This document shows, piece after piece, positions 24,668 through 33,970 of a stretch of 64,000 bases of DNA. Under the pieces are notes generated by a model that had not been told where the DNA came from, did not search any database, and saw nothing but the letters and a program-made list of their open reading frames with translations. This DNA comes from Streptomyces sp. CMB-StM0423 (lineage in GTDB: Bacteria > Actinomycetota > Actinomycetes > Streptomycetales > Streptomycetaceae). Location: positions 2,482,501 through 2,546,500 of the forward strand of contig NZ_CP025407.1 in the NCBI RefSeq assembly GCF_002847285.1. The letters are read 5' to 3'. How positions within the stretch are numbered: position 1 is the stretch's first letter; each line of letters begins with the position of its first letter. Both the position numbers and the translations under genes were made by a program.

Positions 24668-26224
24668 GTGACTTCACCACCCCATTCCCCGCGCCGGCGG
24701 TCCTTCCTCCAGGCCGCGGGCGTCGGCGTCGGCGCGCTGCTGGCCGGGGCCGGGCTCGCCGGGCGGGCCGGGGCCGCGGGCGGCGCGCCCCGGCTGCGCG
24801 AGGACCCGTACCGGCTGGGCGTCGCCAGCGGCGAGCCGGCCGCCGACGGCGCCGTGCTGTGGACCCGGCTGGCGCCGGACCCGCTCGCCGGCGACGGGCA
24901 CGGCGGCATGCCGCGCGCCGGCTACGACGTGGGCTGGCAGGTCGCGGAGGACGAGCGGTTCCGCCGGGTCGTCCGCGCCGGGTCGGCGGTGGCGCTGCCG
25001 GAGCTGGGGCACTCCGTCCACCCGCAGGTCCGCGGGCTGCGCCCGGGCCGGCAGTACTTCTACCGCTTCCGTACGCAGGGCCACACCAGCCCCGTCGGCC
25101 GGTTCCGCACCGCGCCCGACCCCCGCTCCGCGCGCGGCTCGTTCCGCTTCGCCACCGCCTCCTGCCAGGCGTGGTACCACGGTTACTTCTCCGCGTACCG
25201 CGACCTGGCCGCCCAGGACCCCGACGTGGTGTTCTTCCTCGGGGACTACATCTACGAGTACGGCATCACCGCCGCCAACATGTGGCGCAGCGCCCCGCTG
25301 CCCGGCGCGCGCCACGAGATCGAGACGAACACCCTCGCCGACTACCGGGTGCGCTACGCGCTCTTCAAGTCGGACCCCGACCTCCAGGCCGTGCACGCCG
25401 CGGCGCCGTGGATCCTCACCCCCGACGACCACGAGGTGCAGAACGACTACTCGGACGAGAAGTCGTACTACGGCCTGAGCGAGGAGGACTTCCTCCTGCG
25501 CCGGGCGGTGGCCTACCGCGCGTTCTACGAGAACTGCCCGCTGCCCGCGCTCGCCCTCGCGCACGGCCCCGACGCCCGGCTGCACCGCAGGCTGCGCTAC
25601 GGCCCGGCCAGCCTGCACGTCCTCGACGCCCGGCAGTACCGCGACCCCAAGCCGGCCGACGCCGCCGAGCAGCACGCGCCCGGGCGCACCATGCTCGGCG
25701 CGGAGCAGGAGCGCTGGCTGTACCACGGACTGCGCACCTCGGACGCCCGCTGGAACCTGCTGCTCCAGCAGGTCGGCCTGGTCCGGGTGACGGAGAACCG
25801 CGTCGACCAGTGGGACGGCTACCCGGCAGCCCGGCAGCGCCTCCTCGACGTCCTCGGCGAGCCCGGCGTGCCGCCGGCCGTCGTCTTCACCGGCGACTGC
25901 CACCGCTCCATCGCCGGCGACCTCCTCGCCGACTTCGCCGACCCCGGATCGCCCGTCGTGGGCAGCGAGTTCCTCGGTACGTCCATCGCCTCGGACGGCG
26001 ACGGCGCACCGACGGACAACTACACGAAGGACTGGATGCAGCACCCCTGGATGCGGTTCTACGACGGCCGCCGCGGCTACGTCCTCGGGCACGCGGACGC
26101 CGACGCGGTCACCGCCGAGTACCGGGCGGTGCCGTACGTACGGGCCGACAACCGGGCGGCCGGGTTCACGCTCGACCGCTTCCTGGTCGCACACGACCGC
26201 CCCGGCATGCAGAAGGTGAGCTGA
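24668..26224 (+). CDS. phoD: PhoD-family alkaline phosphatase/phosphodiesterase, Tat-exported
   Basis: A 518-residue enzyme with a Tat signal (PRRRSFLQAAGVGVGALLAG), an N-terminal Fn3-like PhoD domain and the metallophosphatase core: FATASCQ, FLGDYIYEYG, PDDHEVQNDYSDEK, TGDCHRS and SEFLGTSIAS. These bind Fe/Ca and hydrolyse phosphodiesters such as teichoic acids outside the cell. GTG 24668 with GGGAGG six bases upstream is chosen; the upstream in-frame extension lacks the Tat context. It is followed after 2 bp by the 26227-27093 gene, so the two are one operon. Phosphate-starvation (PhoP) control is usual, but I do not see a clear box. Confidence 0.92.
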   Translation: MTSPPHSPRRRSFLQAAGVGVGALLAGAGLAGRAGAAGGAPRLREDPYRLGVASGEPAADGAVLWTRLAPDPLAGDGHGGMPRAGYDVGWQVAEDERFRRVVRAGSAVALPELGHSVHPQVRGLRPGRQYFYRFRTQGHTSPVGRFRTAPDPRSARGSFRFATASCQAWYHGYFSAYRDLAAQDPDVVFFLGDYIYEYGITAANMWRSAPLPGARHEIETNTLADYRVRYALFKSDPDLQAVHAAAPWILTPDDHEVQNDYSDEKSYYGLSEEDFLLRRAVAYRAFYENCPLPALALAHGPDARLHRRLRYGPASLHVLDARQYRDPKPADAAEQHAPGRTMLGAEQERWLYHGLRTSDARWNLLLQQVGLVRVTENRVDQWDGYPAARQRLLDVLGEPGVPPAVVFTGDCHRSIAGDLLADFADPGSPVVGSEFLGTSIASDGDGAPTDNYTKDWMQHPWMRFYDGRRGYVLGHADADAVTAEYRAVPYVRADNRAAGFTLDRFLVAHDRPGMQKVS

Positions 26225-26226
26225 CG

Positions 26227-27093
26227 ATGACCGCACCCACCGCGAACTCCGCCGCCGGGCGGCCCGGTTCCGGCGCCGCGCCCGGCGCCGTCTCGGGGCT
26301 CGCCGCCGCGGGCGGGCTCGGCGTGGTCGAGCTGACGTGGCAGCCGTACAAGACGCGCGGCGCGCAACTCGTCGACCACTACGAGGTGTACGAGCTGACC
26401 GCCGCCGGGGACACCCTCCTGGCCCGTACGCTCTTCCCGCACCACACCCACCGCGTCGGCCCCGAGCCGCTGACCCGCCGCTACACCGTCGTCGCCGTGG
26501 TCGACTCCGGCGCCCGTACCCGGCCCGCGCGCGCCGCGGCGGGGACGAGCGAGCGGTCCCTCGCCGCGGGCCGCCCGGTGGCGCGGGTCGGCGAGTTCGA
26601 CCACCGGGGGCTGGAGTTCGCGCTGTCGCCGAACCTGAGCGCGCAGTACCCGGCGGCCTTCCCGCAGGACGTCGACTTCCGCCACGGCACCTCGGACCCC
26701 GCCCGCGACTGGTGCTATCTGCACCCCGGGCCGGGCGACGCCTGGGCCGGGCGCAAGGAGCACACGTTCACACTGCGCTTCGACCTGCCCGCCGCGCCGG
26801 AGCGGGACCTCGGCTTCGCGCTGTGGCTGATCGACTCGCACGCCACCGCCGCGGGCACCGCGGAACTGGCGCTCAACGGCCGGGTGGTGAAGACGCTGGA
26901 GTTCCGCGGCGGCGCGACCCGCGGCTCGCTGGAGGGCGACGCGGCCCGCTCGGGCAGCGTGCTGAAGCCGTCGTCGTACGAACTGCCGCTGGCGGCGGAC
27001 CTCTTCACGGCGGGCGAGAACGTGCTGACGCTGCGCAAGACGGGCGGGTCGTGGATCGCGTACGACGCGCTGGGGGTGTTCGCGGCGGAGTGA
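26227..27093 (+). CDS. Fn3-like plus rhamnogalacturonan-lyase domain-III-like protein
   Basis: A 288-residue protein without signal peptide. Residues about 25-95 form an Fn3-like beta-sandwich (ELTWQPYKTRGAQLVDHYEV). Residues about 150-288 (HTFTLRFDLP, ALWLIDSHATAAGTAELALNG, ENVLTLRKTGGSWIAYDALG) resemble the carbohydrate-binding domain III of family 4 polysaccharide lyases; the catalytic lyase domain is absent. Two bases separate it from the phoD stop. How a cytoplasmic-looking carbohydrate-binding protein works with an exported phosphatase is unclear; leaderless secretion or hitch-hiking export is conceivable. Confidence 0.72.
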   Translation: MTAPTANSAAGRPGSGAAPGAVSGLAAAGGLGVVELTWQPYKTRGAQLVDHYEVYELTAAGDTLLARTLFPHHTHRVGPEPLTRRYTVVAVVDSGARTRPARAAAGTSERSLAAGRPVARVGEFDHRGLEFALSPNLSAQYPAAFPQDVDFRHGTSDPARDWCYLHPGPGDAWAGRKEHTFTLRFDLPAAPERDLGFALWLIDSHATAAGTAELALNGRVVKTLEFRGGATRGSLEGDAARSGSVLKPSSYELPLAADLFTAGENVLTLRKTGGSWIAYDALGVFAAE

Positions 27094-27111
27094 CGGCCGG
27101 GACGCGGACAC

Positions 27112-27149
27112 GCGCGCGGGTACGGGGGCACTCCCCCGCACCCGCGCGC
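27112..27149. terminator. Long bidirectional hairpin
   Basis: A 16-bp stem with one A-C mismatch (arms 27112-27128 and 27133-27149, loop CACT) lies between the convergent 26227-27093 and 27251-28507 genes. Confidence 0.75.
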
Positions 27150-27250
27150 CTCCGTCGTGTCCGGCGCCCGGGCGGTCCTGCGCCGCGCGCCGGTGGCGGT
27201 CCGGCGTCCGGTGCCAAGAGCCCGGCGTCCGGCGTCTCGGCGGTCCGGGA

Positions 27251-28507
27251 TCAGAGCTGCCACTCGTCGTTCCGCAGTATCACCACCCGGCCGCCGTCGT
27301 GCCCGATGCCGGTGACCGTGACCTCCGGGCCGCCCACCATGAAGTCCGTGTGCACCGCGGAGACGCTCATGCCCAGCGCGTCCCGCTCCGCGGCGCTCAG
27401 CTCCGCCGCCCCCGGCACGGTCTGCGGCATCCCCGCGCCCCACGCCAGATGGCAGGTCGCGTTCTCGTCGAGCAAAGTCTCCAGGAACGTCACGCCCGAC
27501 CTGCCGATCGGCGAGGTCCCGTCCACCAGCGCGACCTCGCCGAGCTGCGCCCCGCCGCGGTCGGCCGCCTGGTGGGCCCGTACGACCTCCGCGCCGCTGC
27601 TCGCCCGGACCTCGCTGACGCGCCCGGCGGCGAAGGTCAGCTCCAGGCCGGTGACGACCGTGCCGGCCAGCGCGAGGGGCCGGGTGGCCCGTACGGTGCC
27701 CTCGACCCGGCGGTGGTCCGGCGTCGTGTAGACCTCCTCCGACGGCAGGTTGGCGACGAACCGGCGCCCGTCGGCGCTGTCGAAGCCCACCGCGTCCCAG
27801 CGGCCGCCCGGGATCAGCCCGATGGTCAGGTCCGTGCCGGGGCCCTCGAAGTGCACCGCGTCCAGGCCCAGTCCGTCGAGCCGGACCGCCCGGGCCTTCA
27901 GCTCGGCCAGCCGGTCCCGCCAGGCGGCGGCCGGGTCGGGGCGGTCGAGACGCAGGAAGTGCTTGAGGTGCCCCCACAGCCGGGACACGTCGTCCTCGCC
28001 GAAGACGCCGCGCGCCCAGGCGCGGGTGGGGCAGCCGATGACGGTCCAGCGGACGAGGTCGTCGCGCTGGAGGCGGTAGCGGGAGGCGAGGTTGGGCATG
28101 CGGTCGAGGCCGGCCCTGGCCGGTTCTGTGTCGTCGAGCAGGCCGGGTTCGGCCTCGCCGCGGATGTTGATCAGTACGCCGTGGCGGCGGCCGAGTTCGT
28201 TGTTGCGCGCGTCGAGCCAGCCGGGTACCTCGCCGAGCGTCGCGGCGTCGGCGTGGCGGACGCGGGAGCGCTTGGCGTGCGGGTCGAAGTACCAGATGTC
28301 GACGTAGCCGGCGCCGCGCGCGTACGCGCCCTCGGCGAGCGCGCGGGCCAGCGGGGCGTGCTCGATCTCGGCGTTGACGGCCACCAGGTCGCCGGGGACG
28401 ACGGGGGTGGCGACGTCGAGGACGAGTGCGGCGTACGCGGCCAGGTCGGCGGCGGGGATGCCGGAGGAGGCGGGCGAGGCGGGCGAGGTGTACGCGGACG
28501 GGTTCAT
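27251..28507 (-). CDS. M29-family (thermophilic) metalloaminopeptidase
   Basis: A 418-residue protein matching the AmpS/aminopeptidase T family: [19 protein letters not shown] near the N-terminus, [21 protein letters not shown] with the metal-binding Glu, and [28 protein letters not shown] plus [15 protein letters not shown] supplying the His and Asp ligands. It would remove N-terminal residues from peptides in the cytoplasm with a two-metal centre. ATG 28507 has GGAGTG upstream; ATG 28537 would add ten residues without support. The gene lies 48 bp downstream of the ArsR-type regulator on the same strand. Confidence 0.9.
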   Translation of the reverse strand: MNPSAYTSPASPASSGIPAADLAAYAALVLDVATPVVPGDLVAVNAEIEHAPLARALAEGAYARGAGYVDIWYFDPHAKRSRVRHADAATLGEVPGWLDARNNELGRRHGVLINIRGEAEPGLLDDTEPARAGLDRMPNLASRYRLQRDDLVRWTVIGCPTRAWARGVFGEDDVSRLWGHLKHFLRLDRPDPAAAWRDRLAELKARAVRLDGLGLDAVHFEGPGTDLTIGLIPGGRWDAVGFDSADGRRFVANLPSEEVYTTPDHRRVEGTVRATRPLALAGTVVTGLELTFAAGRVSEVRASSGAEVVRAHQAADRGGAQLGEVALVDGTSPIGRSGVTFLETLLDENATCHLAWGAGMPQTVPGAAELSAAERDALGMSVSAVHTDFMVGGPEVTVTGIGHDGGRVVILRNDEWQL

Positions 28508-28555
28508 GAGCACTCCTGTGGGCCGGGGATGCGACACGTGCGTACGGGGTGGGAG

Positions 28556-29149
28556 TCAGCCGCGCTCGCCGCCGGGTGCGCCGCGCGGGGCGCCGGACTC
28601 GCCGGGCCGGCCGCCGAGTTCGAGCAGCATCGCGGTGAAGCTGACGTGGACGCCGTCGCCGGTCCGCGGCGGTCCCGCCTTGTCGTGGACGAGGCGTACG
28701 GCGCGCTCCGTCAGCGCGCAGACCTCCGCCCAGGTCTCGCGCGGCAGCCAGACCTCCGCGTCGGCGCTGGTGACCTGCCGGCCCGCGGCCGCGCGGCGGC
28801 GCAGATCGGTGAAGAGCGCCTCCAGCAGCGGACCGGCGTCGCCCGAGCGGTCCAGGCGCCGGGCGCTGTCCGGGTCGTACTCGTACCGCCTGGGCGGCTG
28901 TCCGCGCCTGGCCGCGCCACCGGCCGCGGCCCCGGACCCGGCGCCGGGTGCGCCGTCCGCCCGCCGCAGGAAGCCCGCGGCGGTCAGCCGCCGCAGGTGG
29001 TAGCTCGCCGAGCCGTGCGCGATGCCCAGCTCCTCCGCCACCTCCGTCGCCGACATCGGCGCGCCCGTGAGCAGCGAGACGATGCGGATACGCAGCGGGT
29101 TGGCCAGCGCGCGCAGCGGCACGAGCGGCGCGTCATTTTCCCAAGACAT
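28556..29149 (-). CDS. ArsR-type winged-helix regulator
   Basis: A 197-residue DNA-binding protein. The HTH is LRALANPLRIRIVSLLTGAPMSATEVAEELGIAHGSASYHLRRL, followed by a Gly/Ala-rich linker and an alpha-helical C-terminal domain (residues 110-180) with no metal Cys motif; it is longer than metal-sensing ArsR proteins and fits the HTH_20 group of ligand-responsive regulators. Its start codon lies inside the dyad TCCCAA-N6-TTGGGA, so autoregulation is likely. It is divergent from the IlvD/Edd dehydratase gene, 99 bp away, which it may repress. Confidence 0.88.
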   Translation of the reverse strand: MSWENDAPLVPLRALANPLRIRIVSLLTGAPMSATEVAEELGIAHGSASYHLRRLTAAGFLRRADGAPGAGSGAAAGGAARRGQPPRRYEYDPDSARRLDRSGDAGPLLEALFTDLRRRAAAGRQVTSADAEVWLPRETWAEVCALTERAVRLVHDKAGPPRTGDGVHVSFTAMLLELGGRPGESGAPRGAPGGERG

Positions 29150-29156
29150 GTTGGGA
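29139..29156. promoter_or_regulatory. Dyad over the ArsR-type gene start
   Basis: TCCCAA (29139-29144) and TTGGGA (29151-29156) are exact complements with a 6-nt spacer that includes the regulator's ATG. GATAAT at 29155-29160 could be a -10 element for rightward transcription into the dehydratase gene. Autorepression plus control of the divergent gene is inferred. Confidence 0.45.
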
Positions 29157-29247
29157 TAATAGGCCGGACCGCCGCCGCCGGGTAGGCAGCGTGCGCAGCA
29201 ACCGTTTACTGTGCGGGAGTTCGCCCCTGCCACCAGAAGGACGGTGT

Positions 29248-30966
29248 ATGGCTGCCGAGCTGCGGAGCGCCCAGTGGTACGGGGGTACGGACCGGAACGC
29301 GTACATACACCGCGCGTGGATGCGCCGCGGTCTGCCGCACGACGCGTTCTCCGGCCGGCCCCACATCGCGATCGCCAACACGGCCTCCGACCTGACCCCC
29401 TGCAACTCCCACCTCACCGAGGTCGCCCGCTCCGTACGCGACGGCGTGCACGAGGCCGGCGGCGTCCCCCTCGAACTCCCGGTGGTCTCGCTCGGCGAGA
29501 CCCAGGTGCGCCCCACGGCGATGCTGTGGCGCAACATGGCGGCGATGGCGGCGGAGGAGATGTTCCGCGCCAACCCGGTCGACGGCCTGGTGCTCCTCGG
29601 CGGCTGCGACAAGACCATCCCCGCGCTGCTCATGGCCGCCGCCTCGGTGGACCTGCCCGCCCTCGTCGTCCCCGGCGGGCCGATGCTCACCGGCACGTTC
29701 CGCGGCATGCCGCTCGGCTGCGGCACCGACGTGTGGCGGCTGAGCGAGGAAGTGCGCGCGGGCAAGATGTCCCAGCAGGAGTTCACCCGCTCCGAGTCGT
29801 CGATGATCCGCAGCCGCGGGCACTGCAACACCATGGGCACGGCCTCCACGATGGCCGTCCTCGCCGAGGCGCTGGGCATGGTCCTCCCGGGCCTGGCCGG
29901 CACGCCCGCGCCCGACAGCCGGCTGCTGGAGGCGGCGCACGAGTCGGGGAAGCTGTCGGTCGAGCTGGTACGGGAGGGGCGTACCCCGTCGCGGATCGTC
30001 TCCGCCGCCTCGTTCCGCAACGCGATCGTCGCGCTCGCCGCCACCGGCGGCTCCACCAACGCCGTCGTGCACCTCCTCGCCCTCGCCGGCCGCCTGGGCG
30101 TGGAGCTGACGCTCGACGACTTCGACCGCGTCGGCGCGGACGTACCGCTGCTGGTCGACCTGCTGCCGGCCGGGCGGTTCCTGATGGACGACCTGTACCG
30201 CGCGGGCGGCCTCGCGGCCGTGCTGAACGAGGTGCGCGACCTGCTCGACCCGGCCGCGCTCACCGTCACCGGCCGCCCGCTGGTGGACCACCTCGACGGC
30301 GCGCGCATCTGGGACCCCGAGGTCGTCCGCACCCGCGACGCGCCGCTGCTGCCCGCCGCCGGCATCGCCGTGCTCCGCGGCAACCTCGCCCCCTCGGGCG
30401 CCCTCATCAAACCCGCCGCCGCCTCCCCCGAGTTGCTGCGGCACCGCGGGCGGGCGGTCGTCTTCGACAGCATCGAGGACTTCCACGCCCGCATCGACGC
30501 CCCGGACCTCGACGTCGACGCCGACTCGGTGCTCGTCCTGCGCGGCTGCGGCCCGCGCGGCTACCCCGGCATGCCGGAGGTCTCCAACATGCCGCTGCCG
30601 CGCAAGCTGCTGGAGCAGGGCGTACGCGACATGGTGCGGGTCTGCGACGGGCGGATGAGCGGCACGGCGTACGGGACGGTGGTGCTGCACGTCGCGCCGG
30701 AGGCGGCGGCGGGCGGGCCGCTGGCCCTCGTACGCACCGGCGACTTCATCAGCCTGGACGTGCCGGGGCGCAGCCTCACGCTGGACGTACCGGACGCGGA
30801 ACTGGCGGCGCGGACGCCGAACGCGGCGACGGTGGCGGGCTACGCGGCGCCGCGGCGCGGGTGGGAGCGGCTGTACGTGGACCACGTGCAGGGCGCGGAC
30901 ACCGGCGCGGACCTGGACTTCCTGGTGGGCTCCTCGGGTGCCGAGGTGAGCCGTGAGTCGCACTGA
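29248..30966 (+). CDS. IlvD/Edd-family sugar-acid dehydratase
   Basis: A 572-residue Fe-S dehydratase. Cluster-ligating Cys appear in LTPCNSHL, LGGCDKTIPA and SRGHCNTMGTAST; the C-terminal domain has GCGPRGYPGMPE and CDGRMSGTAYG. Lengths and motifs fit L-arabonate, xylonate or galactonate dehydratases as well as dihydroxyacid dehydratase, but the context of uronate genes and a polyol-type dehydrogenase favours an aldonate substrate, yielding a 2-keto-3-deoxy sugar acid. ATG 29248 is preceded by AGAAGGACGG. The dehydrogenase gene follows after 9 bp, so they form an operon. Confidence 0.9.
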   Translation: MAAELRSAQWYGGTDRNAYIHRAWMRRGLPHDAFSGRPHIAIANTASDLTPCNSHLTEVARSVRDGVHEAGGVPLELPVVSLGETQVRPTAMLWRNMAAMAAEEMFRANPVDGLVLLGGCDKTIPALLMAAASVDLPALVVPGGPMLTGTFRGMPLGCGTDVWRLSEEVRAGKMSQQEFTRSESSMIRSRGHCNTMGTASTMAVLAEALGMVLPGLAGTPAPDSRLLEAAHESGKLSVELVREGRTPSRIVSAASFRNAIVALAATGGSTNAVVHLLALAGRLGVELTLDDFDRVGADVPLLVDLLPAGRFLMDDLYRAGGLAAVLNEVRDLLDPAALTVTGRPLVDHLDGARIWDPEVVRTRDAPLLPAAGIAVLRGNLAPSGALIKPAAASPELLRHRGRAVVFDSIEDFHARIDAPDLDVDADSVLVLRGCGPRGYPGMPEVSNMPLPRKLLEQGVRDMVRVCDGRMSGTAYGTVVLHVAPEAAAGGPLALVRTGDFISLDVPGRSLTLDVPDAELAARTPNAATVAGYAAPRRGWERLYVDHVQGADTGADLDFLVGSSGAEVSRESH

Positions 30967-30975
30967 GGTCCTGCC

Positions 30976-32007
30976 TTGAGGGCGTTCGTGCTGCACGGCC
31001 CGGGGCGGGCGGGCGTCGAGGACGTCGAGCCGCCGGTGGCGGGGCCGGGCGAGGCGGTGGTGGACGTCGCGCGCGTGGGGGTGTGCGGGACGGATGTGGA
31101 GCTGTACTCGGGCGAGTTGCAGTATCTGCGCGACGGCCGCTCGCGGTTCCCCGTACGCCCCGGGCACGAGTGGTCGGGGCGGGTCGCGGCGGTCGGCGCG
31201 GGCGTGGACCCGGGCTGGCTGGGGCGGCGGGTGATGGGCGACACGATGCTGGGCTGCCGCGCCTGCCGCCGCTGCCGGGTCGGCAGGCAGCACCTGTGCG
31301 AGGACCGCGAGGAGGTGGGCATCCTCGGCCGCGCGGGCGCGCTGGCGGCCCAACTGGCGGTCCCGGCCCGGTCCTTGCACTCCCTGCCCGACACGGTCGA
31401 CGACGCGCTGGGCGCCCTGGTCGAACCGGGCGGCAACGCGCTGCGCGCGGCCCGCGCGGCCCGGCTCGAACCGGGCGACCGGGTGCTGGTCACGGGGCCC
31501 GGCACGATCGGGCTGCTGGCCGCGATGTTCGCCCGCCGGGCGGGCGCGGAGGTCCACCTCCTGGGCCGCGACCCGGCGACGCTGGAGTTCGCGGCGTCCC
31601 TGGGCTTCGACCGCTGCTGGACGGCGGAGTCGCTGCCTTCCGTTCCGTACGAGGCGGTGATCGACGCCTCCAACGCGGAGTCGCTGCCCGCGCGGGCGGT
31701 GGAGTGGGTGGAGCCGGGCGGCACGGTGGTCTACATCGGCCTGGCGGGCACCCCGAGCCTGCTGGACACCCGTGCCCTGGCCCTGAAGGACGCCACGGCG
31801 GTGGGCATCCTGAGCGCGTCCCCGGGCCTGGCGGCGACGATCACCGCGTACGCGGACGGCTCGGTGGACCCGCGCCCGCTGATCGCGGCGACGATCGGCC
31901 TGGACGAGGTGGCGGCAACCCTGTCCGGCACCCGCCCGGCGGACGCAGGCCAGGGCCCGAAGGTCCACGTGACCCCGTCCGCTTCGGCCCCGCCCGCAAC
32001 CGGCTGA
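30976..32007 (+). CDS. Zinc-dependent alcohol/polyol dehydrogenase
   Basis: A 343-residue medium-chain dehydrogenase. Catalytic zinc residues: Cys in GVCGTDVELY, His-Glu in RPGHEWSG, and the Glu of ALVEPGG. The structural-zinc lobe is GCRACRRCRVGRQHLC. The NAD site reads VTGPGTIGLLAAMFARRAGA. The start is TTG 30976, nine bases after the dehydratase stop. It probably oxidises a sugar, polyol or keto-deoxy acid in the same catabolic route. The pair dehydratase plus dehydrogenase resembles non-phosphorylative pentose or deoxy-sugar pathways. Confidence 0.9.
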   Translation: MRAFVLHGPGRAGVEDVEPPVAGPGEAVVDVARVGVCGTDVELYSGELQYLRDGRSRFPVRPGHEWSGRVAAVGAGVDPGWLGRRVMGDTMLGCRACRRCRVGRQHLCEDREEVGILGRAGALAAQLAVPARSLHSLPDTVDDALGALVEPGGNALRAARAARLEPGDRVLVTGPGTIGLLAAMFARRAGAEVHLLGRDPATLEFAASLGFDRCWTAESLPSVPYEAVIDASNAESLPARAVEWVEPGGTVVYIGLAGTPSLLDTRALALKDATAVGILSASPGLAATITAYADGSVDPRPLIAATIGLDEVAATLSGTRPADAGQGPKVHVTPSASAPPATG

Positions 32008-32050
32008 CCCCACCGGATGTACCGAGGTCGCCCCCTGCCGGTGCCGCTCG

Positions 32051-32512
32051 TCAGCACGGGGCGGAGGGCGACCGCGGATCGGAGGCCGGAGGGGCGGGCG
32101 ACCCGGAAGGTACGTCGCTCGCGCAGCGAGGTGGAGAACAGGCCGAAGTTGGCTGTTCGGTGCGGCCGGGCGGAGTTCGGTGTGTTCTTGCCGACGGTGG
32201 CTCGCAGGCGGTGGGGGTGGGGGTCGCGGTGGGATGGTGGGGTACCGGTGGTCCGGGTGGCCGTTCGGCTTTCTGGTGGATCACCGTTCCGGCGCTCGCG
32301 ATGCCCACGCATGCCAGAGCTGCCCATTGGACTGTTCCCAGGTGTTCGTCGAGGACCAGCACTCCTGCGAGGCCGGCGCTTGCCGGTTCGAGGCCGACCA
32401 GCACGCCCACCGTCCGTGTCGGCAGGCGGCGCAGGGCCGCCAGTTCCAGTGAGTACGGCAGCACGGCAGAGAGCACCGCGACCGTGATCCCGGCCAGCAG
32501 GACCGAAGCCGA
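32051..32512 (-). pseudogene. 3' remnant of an EamA/RhtA-type permease
   Basis: Directly after an in-frame TAA (32513-32515 on the plus strand as TTA) the frame reads SASVLLAGITVAVLSAVLPYS, then LELAALRRLPTRTVGVLVGL and VLDEHLGTVQWAALACVGIASAG, which is the last two to three helices of an RhtA-like drug/metabolite transporter. The first seven or so helices are missing and nothing similar precedes it, so the gene is broken. The C-terminal tail beyond about 32260 is Pro/Thr/Ser-rich and probably not native. It marks an insertion or deletion point inside the catabolic region. Confidence 0.7.
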
Positions 32513-32620
32513 TTATCACGCCGGCGTCCTTACGGCTGCGTGGCAATGCAGGGCGGTGCAGGAGGAGCCCGGTGCGCCGAGTGGCCATCAGGCGGACACA
32601 CAAGGACGGCCCTGCCGGTG

Positions 32621-33841
32621 TCAGGCCCCCAGGGCCTCCGCGATGCGGGTCAGGTCCTCGCCCGATGCCAGTCCCCCGTGGTACAGCCGGAGTTCGTCCG
32701 CGCCCAGCTTCGCCGCGTGGGCCGCGTCCGCCGCCAGGGTCGACGGGGTGCCGCCCATGCCCGCCACCACCGTGAGGTTCGCCGCCAGGGTCGTGTGCGG
32801 GCGGCGGTGCGGGACGCAGGGTTCCAGGGCGGCGGTACGGGCGGCGGGGCCGCCGGTGCAGGGGAGGACCAGGCCGTCCGCGAACTGCAGCACCTCCGCC
32901 GGGTCCACCCCCGCGTTCGCGCCGCAGGCGTACGGCTCCGGGGTGGCGTGCAGCAGGACACGGAACGCGGAGTCCGGGGCCTCGGCCCGTACCGCCGCGA
33001 CCGCCTCGCGCTGGAGCCGGGTCGCCGCCGCGCGCCGCCAGCCCAGCACCGCCGCGGCCCGCTCGGCGCCCAGCAGCCCCACGATCCGGGCCCAGGTGCC
33101 CGCCGCCTCCACCGCGTCGGCCGCGGCCGGCGGCGCGGCGGCGGCGCCGTCCCAGTACGGGCGCAGCGCCGCGGTGACCGCCGACCGCAGGTCGCCGGGT
33201 TCCGCACCGTACGCGGCGTAGCCGTCGCGGCAGCGGTCGCAGAAGCAGAGCGACATCAGCAACTGCCCGGCCGCGTCCAGGGCCACCCCGCCGGTCTTGT
33301 CGTGCGCGTGCAGGTGCGCCAGCCCGTACCACCCGCACGACTCCAGCTCGCAGCCCCGCGCCCCCGGCCGGGTGGCTGCCTCCGCCGCGAGCCGGACGAG
33401 GTAGTCGCGCACGTCGGGCCGGCCGATGCAGGGCGCCCAGGGGTAGCGGTCGCCGTGCGCGTTGACCACCGACGTCTGCGGATGCTCCGCGCCCAGCCGG
33501 GAGTTGTGCGCGAGGACCACCCAACTGTGCACCTCCACCCCCGCCCCTGCCAGCGCCTCCGCCGCCTCGCCGAACGGGTCCGCGGCGGCCACCCAGTCCT
33601 GCTCGTACGGGCGCAGCGCCCGGCCCGCCCACCGGCGCGGGTCCGGCGGGTAGAGCACCGCGGAGTGCCGGGCGGTGACGATGCGGTGGCGCGGGTGACG
33701 GGGGGTCACGGCGCGGACGGAGTGGTAGGCGGCGGCGAGCGTCACCTGCCGTACGCCCAACTCCGCGACCCGGCGCGCGGCGGCGTGGTCGCCGACGACG
33801 TCCCACGGATACAGAAAGACCGAAGCACGAGGTGTCATCAT
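32621..33841 (-). CDS. Putative TIM-barrel glycosidase-like protein
   Basis: A 406-residue Ala-rich protein without signal peptide, not assignable to a numbered family by eye. Barrel-like strands and loops are seen in RVAELGVRQVTLAAAYHSVRAV, VEVHSWVVLAHNSRLG, ELESCGWYGLAHLHAHDKTG and FRVLLHATPEPY. LCFCDRCRDGY is a Cys-x-Cys-x2-Cys cluster recalling the segment that follows the acid/base region in GH-like barrels of the beta-galactosidase/fucosidase type. ATG 33841 or 33838 may serve. It is divergent from the uronate dehydrogenase gene, so it may process an oligosaccharide from the same polymer. Confidence 0.62.
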   Translation of the reverse strand: MMTPRASVFLYPWDVVGDHAAARRVAELGVRQVTLAAAYHSVRAVTPRHPRHRIVTARHSAVLYPPDPRRWAGRALRPYEQDWVAAADPFGEAAEALAGAGVEVHSWVVLAHNSRLGAEHPQTSVVNAHGDRYPWAPCIGRPDVRDYLVRLAAEAATRPGARGCELESCGWYGLAHLHAHDKTGGVALDAAGQLLMSLCFCDRCRDGYAAYGAEPGDLRSAVTAALRPYWDGAAAAPPAAADAVEAAGTWARIVGLLGAERAAAVLGWRRAAATRLQREAVAAVRAEAPDSAFRVLLHATPEPYACGANAGVDPAEVLQFADGLVLPCTGGPAARTAALEPCVPHRRPHTTLAANLTVVAGMGGTPSTLAADAAHAAKLGADELRLYHGGLASGEDLTRIAEALGA

Positions 33842-33970
33842 CAGGGTGTACACATTTCTGCCCGGCGTCCATATTGGTGAACAGGCACGCTAAGGCCGCC
33901 CCGACGGACCGTCAAGACCGCCTCCCCGCCGCCCCGTCCACCCGACGCCCCGCACCACCGAGGAGCCACG

